Source of the DNA: Nissolia schottii
Lineage: Eukaryota; Streptophyta; Magnoliopsida; Fabales; Fabaceae
NCBI GenBank assembly: GCA_003254905.1
Contig: QANU01096639.1
Location: 117,437-181,436, forward strand
Direction of reading: 5' to 3'
Length of the DNA stretch: 64,000 nucleotides
This document shows positions 59,499 through 64,000 of the stretch, piece by piece. The notes below the pieces were generated by a model. It had not been told where the DNA came from. It saw only the letters and a program-made list of their open reading frames with translations, and searched no databases. The first letter of the stretch is position 1. Each line of letters begins with the position of its first letter. A program made the position numbers and the translations under genes.

Positions 59499-60082
59499 AG
59501 AGCCTGACGTCTGCACCGCCGAAGAAGCGGAAGATCCATCGCAGCAGATTTAGGACGGTGGACCCTGAGCCAGATGAGGAGCCCAACGAGGACGAGCCAG
59601 AGTTCGGACCAGACCCCGTCATCTGAGATAGCACCTTTTTGCTAGTAGCTATAGTTGTATGTGTATTTTGATGTATGTTACTTGCAGACTTAATGATATG
59701 TACGGGCTTAGGATATGTATGGCCCTTTTGATGTATCAGTACAATATTTATGACATTTATATATTATTTCTGCTATGTATGACTTTATCTGTTGGACCCC
59801 TTGGTACTGTTTACTTTACTGTTTATGTATGTACTGGTATGACAGACCACGCTCGCACTTATCTGTTATACGACTATATGGGACTTATGATAGTTCACAC
59901 GCATGGCTCTACTTTGACGCGTAAAAGCAATTTATGTTCAAAAAAAAAGGGTCCTTATTTTCAGTTAACTTAATTATTTTCGAAGTAAAGTAGGGACTAC
60001 CAGTATTCCCACACAGCAGATAACAACTTAGCAGACGCAGATTATGACTTAAGCATAAGCTGCTAAGCTAGGGTGTTACAGT

Positions 60083-60094
60083 TGGTATCAGAGC
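60083..60094 (+). other. Primer-binding site of element G
   Basis: TGGTATCAGAGC, two bases after the LTR end. Confidence 0.95.
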
Positions 60095-60248
60095 AGTTTG
60101 GTCCAAGTGAGCCTGAGGACTGAGCTGCGCTATGCTTCCGAGCATGATAATGGTGTAGACTGTTTCTAGGATTAATGTACTGTTTGTGTGCACTCGCTTT
60201 TCTTGAGACTGATCACCTCGAGTTTTTGCAGGTGCCTTATAGACAGTC

Positions 60249-61300
60249 ATGCCTCCTAGGAGAGATCATACACAGCGCACCCCAGAGAATGGGGATTTCA
60301 CAGATGTTATTCGCGAAATGGCTCGCGCCACGGCCCAGATGGCCGCTGCTACGGCAGCCAGGAACGTAGTACCAACCCCGAGAGAGATTGATACTCAAAA
60401 GTACGCGGAGTTCGTGAAAGCTCGTCCGCCTAATTTTGAAGGACAGGCTGACCCTGAGATCGTGTATGACTGGATCGAGGGGAAGGAACAGGTCTTCGAG
60501 GACTTGGACTGCACAGATGAGTAGAAGGTAAAGTTTGCTTCAAGGATGTTTCGAGGAGTGGTTCGAGATTGGTGGAGGTCTGCTAGGCCTCTGATGGAAC
60601 AACGCGAAGGGGTTATCACATGGACTGCATTCACCACTGCTCTGGTGGACAAGCACTTTCCACGCGGTATGCGGAACCGCAAGGAGGTAGAGTTCCTGGA
60701 GCTGAAGCAGGGAGATAGGACTGTGTCAGCATACACTGCTGAGTTCGACAAGCTATGCCGGTATTCCAGCACCTACCGGCTAAATCCGGATGAAGGCTGG
60801 AAGTGTGCCAAGTACAAGCAAGAGCTGAAGGGCGCACTCCAGGTGGCAGTGAACCACCTGGATATTTAGGATTATGCTGTTCTAGTGGACAAGTGCCTGA
60901 TACTGGAGGATTCTCAGAGGAACCTAGCTGCAGAGAACCGCGAGAGGAACAAGAGGAAGTTGGCAGAAGCTGAGAGTTCCAGACAAGACCCTAGGAAGCG
61001 AGGGCCTTTCCCCGCCCCGATCGCTAACTGGGGAAGAAGACAGACTCCACAGCCACAGACTCCGGGAGCAAGGGGGCAGCCTAGTCAGCCACGACAGGGA
61101 ACTCCGAAGGCTGCATTGCCCGCACCTAGATCGCAACCACCATCAGGAGGACCCAGGCCTCCATGTCCGAAGTGTGGCAGGCAGCATGGAGGAGTCTGCC
61201 TTGCGGGGCAGAATGTGTGTTTTAGATGCGGCAAGACCGGACATATGTCGAGAGCATGCCCGAATGCCCCACCAGTGCAGCAGCAAGTCGGGCGCGTGTT
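60249..61300 (+). pseudogene. gag of gypsy element G
   Basis: ATG 60249 gives MPPRRDHTQRTPENGDFTD. One frame continues to RNase H, broken by TAG at 60522-60524 (after DCTDE) and TAG at 60867-60869 (after HLDI). Gag core: VRDWWRSARPLMEQ, FTTALVDKHFPRGM, LELKQGDRTVSAYT, KLCRYSSTYRLNPDEGW. After a basic proline-rich linker come CPKCG and an intact CCHC knuckle [14 protein letters not shown] near 61219-61260. Apart from two nonsense codons the gag is intact, the best-preserved in the window. Confidence 0.92.
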
Positions 61301-63118
61301 TACCCTATCTGCGGAGGAGGTTCAGGATGCCGACGACCTGATTCAGGGTAAGTGTATCATGAAAGGTGCATTACTATCTGTACTGTATGACTCTGGAGCC
61401 TCCCATTCATTTATTTCTCATGCTAGAGTCGAGAGTCTAGGCCTGACCCCTACCTTATTGCCTTATACTCTAAAAGTGTCTACTCCCACGGCACCTCCAG
61501 TGGAGACTTGCTTGGTATGCCTTAGAGTTCCCCTTCAGTTGCAGGGTAGAACATTTACTGCAGATTTGATATGTCTCCCTCTGGTTGGGTTAGATGTAAT
61601 ACTGGGTATGGACTGGCTACGCGCCAATCGTGTAGTGTTGGATTGTGCCGCAAAGGTAGTCAATGTTCCCCCTGCAGAAACAGAGGAACCTGTTCAGGTA
61701 GTGACGGCAATGTCTCTGTATTGCTGTCCGCTCGATACCCAGGGATGCGTTTTGCTAGCTTCGTCCGATGCGAAGGCTAAGCCTCAGGTGGATCAGATCC
61801 GAGTAGTTTGTGAATATCCGGATGTGTTCCCAGACGACATCCCAGAGTTTCCTCCAGAGCGAGAGGTGGAGTTCTCGATCGATCTTGTCCCAGGAGCGGG
61901 ACCAGTGTCTATCGCGCCGTATCGCATGTCCCCGGTGGAACTGCAAGAGTTGAAGCGACAACTAGAGGAACTATTGGGAAAGCAGTTTATTCGCCCGAGC
62001 GCGTCACCTTGGGGAGCCCCAGTGCTCTTTGTTAAGAAGAAGGATGGGTCTATGCGGATGTGTGTGGACTACAGGCAGCTGAACAAGGTGACAGTCAAGA
62101 ACAAGTACCCATTGCCCAGGATTGACGATTTGATAGACCAGCTGAGGGGAGCGAAGGTGTTCTCTCGGATTGACTTGAGGTCCGGATACCATCAGATCCG
62201 TGTGAAGGGCGAGGATATTCCGAAGACGGCGTTTCGTTCACGATATGGCCACTACGAGTTTACGGTGATGGCCTTTGGGTTGACCAATGCCCCGGCCATA
62301 TTCATGGACTACATGCATCGCATCTTCAGGGAGTACTTGGACCAGTGCGTCATTGTGTTCATCGATGACATTCTGGTGTATTCGAAGGACGAAGAAGAGC
62401 ATGAAGGGCACTTGAGGACAGTGTTAGACATTCTGAGGAATAAGAAGTTGTATGCGAAGTTATCCAAGTGTGAGTTCTGGGTAAGGGAAGTACAGTTTCT
62501 AGGCCACGTGGTGTCAGAACATGGAGTGGCAGTAGACCCAGGGAAAGTGGAAGCGGTTCAGCAGTGGGAAACGCCCGCGACCATCACTGAGGTACGAAGT
62601 TTCCTAGGCTTTGCGGGTTACTACAGGAGATTCATTAAGGGATTCTCGCAGATCGCACTGCCGTTGACCAAGCTGACCAGGAAGAACACACCATTTGTGT
62701 GGACGCCGGAGTGTGAGCAGAGTTTCCGTACCTTAAAGGAGAAGTTGGCGACTGCCCCAGTGCTGATTTTACCTGACCCTCAAGCGCCGTACGAGGTATA
62801 CTGTGATGCCTCCCGTATAGGATTGGGATGCGTGCTCATGCAGAACCGTCAGGTGGTGGCATTTGCTTCTAGGCAACTGAGGACGCACGAAGCAAACTAT
62901 CCGACACATGATCAAGAGCTTGCAGCTGTGGTTTTTGCTCTTAAGATCTGGAGACATCATCTGTACGGGGTACGTTTCGAGGTATTCTCGGACCATAAAA
63001 GCCTCAAATACTTGTTTGATCAGAAAGAGCTGAACATGAGGCAGCGTCGCTGGATGGAATTCCTGAAGGATTATGATTTTGGGTTGAACTACCATCCAGG
63101 GAAAGCTAATGTGGTAGC
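61301..63118 (+). pseudogene. pol of gypsy element G: PR, RT, RNase H (cut)
   Basis: Continues the gag frame without a stop for over 1.8 kb. Protease [12 protein letters not shown] near 61383-61418. RT with [52 protein letters not shown] and catalytic [10 protein letters not shown] near 62357-62386. RNase [41 protein letters not shown] and [11 protein letters not shown], where it is cut at 63118 by the insert starting TGATAAGTGCC. All visible catalytic motifs are intact, so enzyme activity was probably lost recently, by this insertion and the gag stops. Integrase would lie right of the window. Confidence 0.93.
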
Positions 63119-63335
63119 TGATAAGTGCCTAATTTATACAATTTTGACATATCAAAAGGGCACTTATCTGCAAACTTTTTAAACAATTTATCTAATTAAT
63201 TCCCCATATTTTGTAGGATATTAAATATATTTTGAAGATGGATGCAAGCATAATTTATGAAGAATAATCCCATGAAGAATGGAAGAAAAGGGCAGAATTG
63301 GAAAAGAGCTTAAAGAGAAGAAACTGGACGAGGCA

Positions 63336-63919
63336 CCGCTCAGCGAGGAACCACACATCGCTCAGCGCTAAAGAGTAAATCACTCAGCGGTACAACACTT
63401 ATCGCTCAGCGAACTTAAGTCGGCAAGCAACTTGCACTGGCGCAATCATTGAGCCAGCTGGAGCCAGCCTGGAACCGCGTGCCACATCTGCGCCGCCCCT
63501 GCAAAAGTCTGCCAGAGCATTTATTATGACAGCCTGTAGCCGCCTCGCTCTGCAAACCGCTCAGCGGAAGGACCCTAGCCGCTCAGCGAGTGTACTGAAA
63601 TAGCTCAGCGATGGCACCCAGGCCGCTGAGCGGACTTGGTAAAAAAAGCATAGAGAAAAAGGGATAGGAGCCGTTTTGCACAGCAGTTAGTAAAATCACG
63701 ATATCTTGAGATACAGATGTCCGATTGAGGTGGTTCAAATTGCTACTTAAAGCTAAGAAAAATATCTAAAACTTTGTAGTTGGGGTCATTTTAAGATTAA
63801 GGTCACTGAGCGATCTTAACACATCGCTGAGCGATACCACCGAACCTTCCCGAAACTGACTTTGAAGTCGGCAATCGCCATCAACCATCGCTGAGCGACC
63901 CCACCAAGTCACTGAGCGA
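63336..63919. repeat. CGCTGAGCG / CGCTCAGCG word cluster
   Basis: About twelve copies in both orientations over 580 bp, the densest cluster in the window, ending just before the TATA box. Confidence 0.88.
63684..63794 (+). repeat. Shared module, copy 2
   Basis: Matches 14003-14112: GATATCTTGAGATACAGATG, then ATTGAGGTGGTTCAAATTGC, TAAAGCTAAGAAAAATATCT and a final TCATTTT. Confidence 0.8.
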
Positions 63920-63937
63920 AAATGGACAATTTTGGCT

Positions 63938-63945
63938 TATAAATA
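63938..63945 (+). promoter_or_regulatory. LTR TATA box
   Basis: TATAAATA followed by GAGGCC in the partial Tat-like LTR. Confidence 0.6.
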
Positions 63946-64000
63946 GAGGCCGAGGAACTCTTCAAGAGCATATATTCTCCCCTCCATAATTCATTCTTTC

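Larger units (their letters stand above)
56363..60080 (+). repeat. 5' LTR of gypsy element G
   Basis: A 3718-bp LTR, TGTAACATCCCGATTTTC...GCTAGGGTGTTACA, followed two bases later by a PBS. GATCGCGACGG block near 56625-56675, GTGGGTAAC near 57275, four 176-bp tandem units 57530-58225, hairpin array 58713-58926, CCATTC/GAATGG hairpin 58969-58988, (TA)n 59155-59200, two-stem structure 59399-59498. The sister 3' LTR lies outside the window. Left flank CCAGG. Confidence 0.9.
63119..64000 (+). mobile_element. Tat/Athila-like LTR (partial), interrupts RNase H of G
   Basis: Starts TGATAAGTGCCTAATTTATA after GTAGC (candidate TSD 63114-63118) and runs past the window end. It is related to the 32207-33736 insert: same start, same inverted pair GATAAGTGCC (63120-63129)/GGCACTTATC (63159-63168), TGGATGCAAGCATAAT-type text, then CGCTCAGCG words. 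TATA box at 63938-63945. It contains the 110-bp shared module at 63684-63794. Confidence 0.8.

Overview
The window looks like plant nuclear heterochromatin, almost certainly from a eudicot, with no functional protein-coding gene visible. Evidence: nested LTR retrotransposons, primer-binding sites matching the 3' end of initiator methionine tRNA (TGGTATCAGAGC), 5-bp target-site duplications, Ty1/copia and Ty3/gypsy polyproteins of plant type, and two spliced exons of a plant-specific EDR2-like gene. A legume is a guess from impression only.

Layout. 460-16180: an old, heavily decayed copia element (A), split by a younger copia element (B, 3660-15191, TSD TATAT). Each LTR of B was itself hit by a solo LTR: a 3.35-kb gypsy LTR at 3798-7147 and a 2.0-kb copia-like LTR at 13075-15048. 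16181-35387: a Tekay/Del-like gypsy element with a nested 5' LTR and one continuous gag-PR-RT-RNase H frame broken by nonsense codons. It ends abruptly at about 25996 in the middle of another LTR, which carries three more nested insertions. 35388-37785: the only host-gene-like DNA, exons 1 and 2 of an EDR2-like (PH domain) gene on the minus strand, cut off by the retrotransposon block. 37786-53734: a minus-strand gypsy element with unlike LTRs, decayed gag-pol and a solo LTR inside the RNase H region. 53735-53954: a fragment of a transposon-type ORF. 53955-60080: four staggered 5' LTR starts of the same family, then the best-preserved gypsy gag-pol (60249-63118), cut in RNase H by a Tat/Athila-like LTR that runs off the window.

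No gene set here works together as a pathway. The main new signal is inside the gypsy LTRs. At a similar position each LTR subfamily carries an array of small hairpins whose loop is constant and whose stems differ but stay complementary. The best case is eight units at 58713-58926. A separate two-stem structure near the LTR 3' end is kept in eleven copies with compensatory changes. Short self-complementary words (TCATTCGAATGA and CGCTGAGCGG) recur across LTR families that are otherwise unrelated. Together these suggest that the transcribed part of these LTRs is selected, or generated, as structured nucleic acid. All alignments were done by eye.
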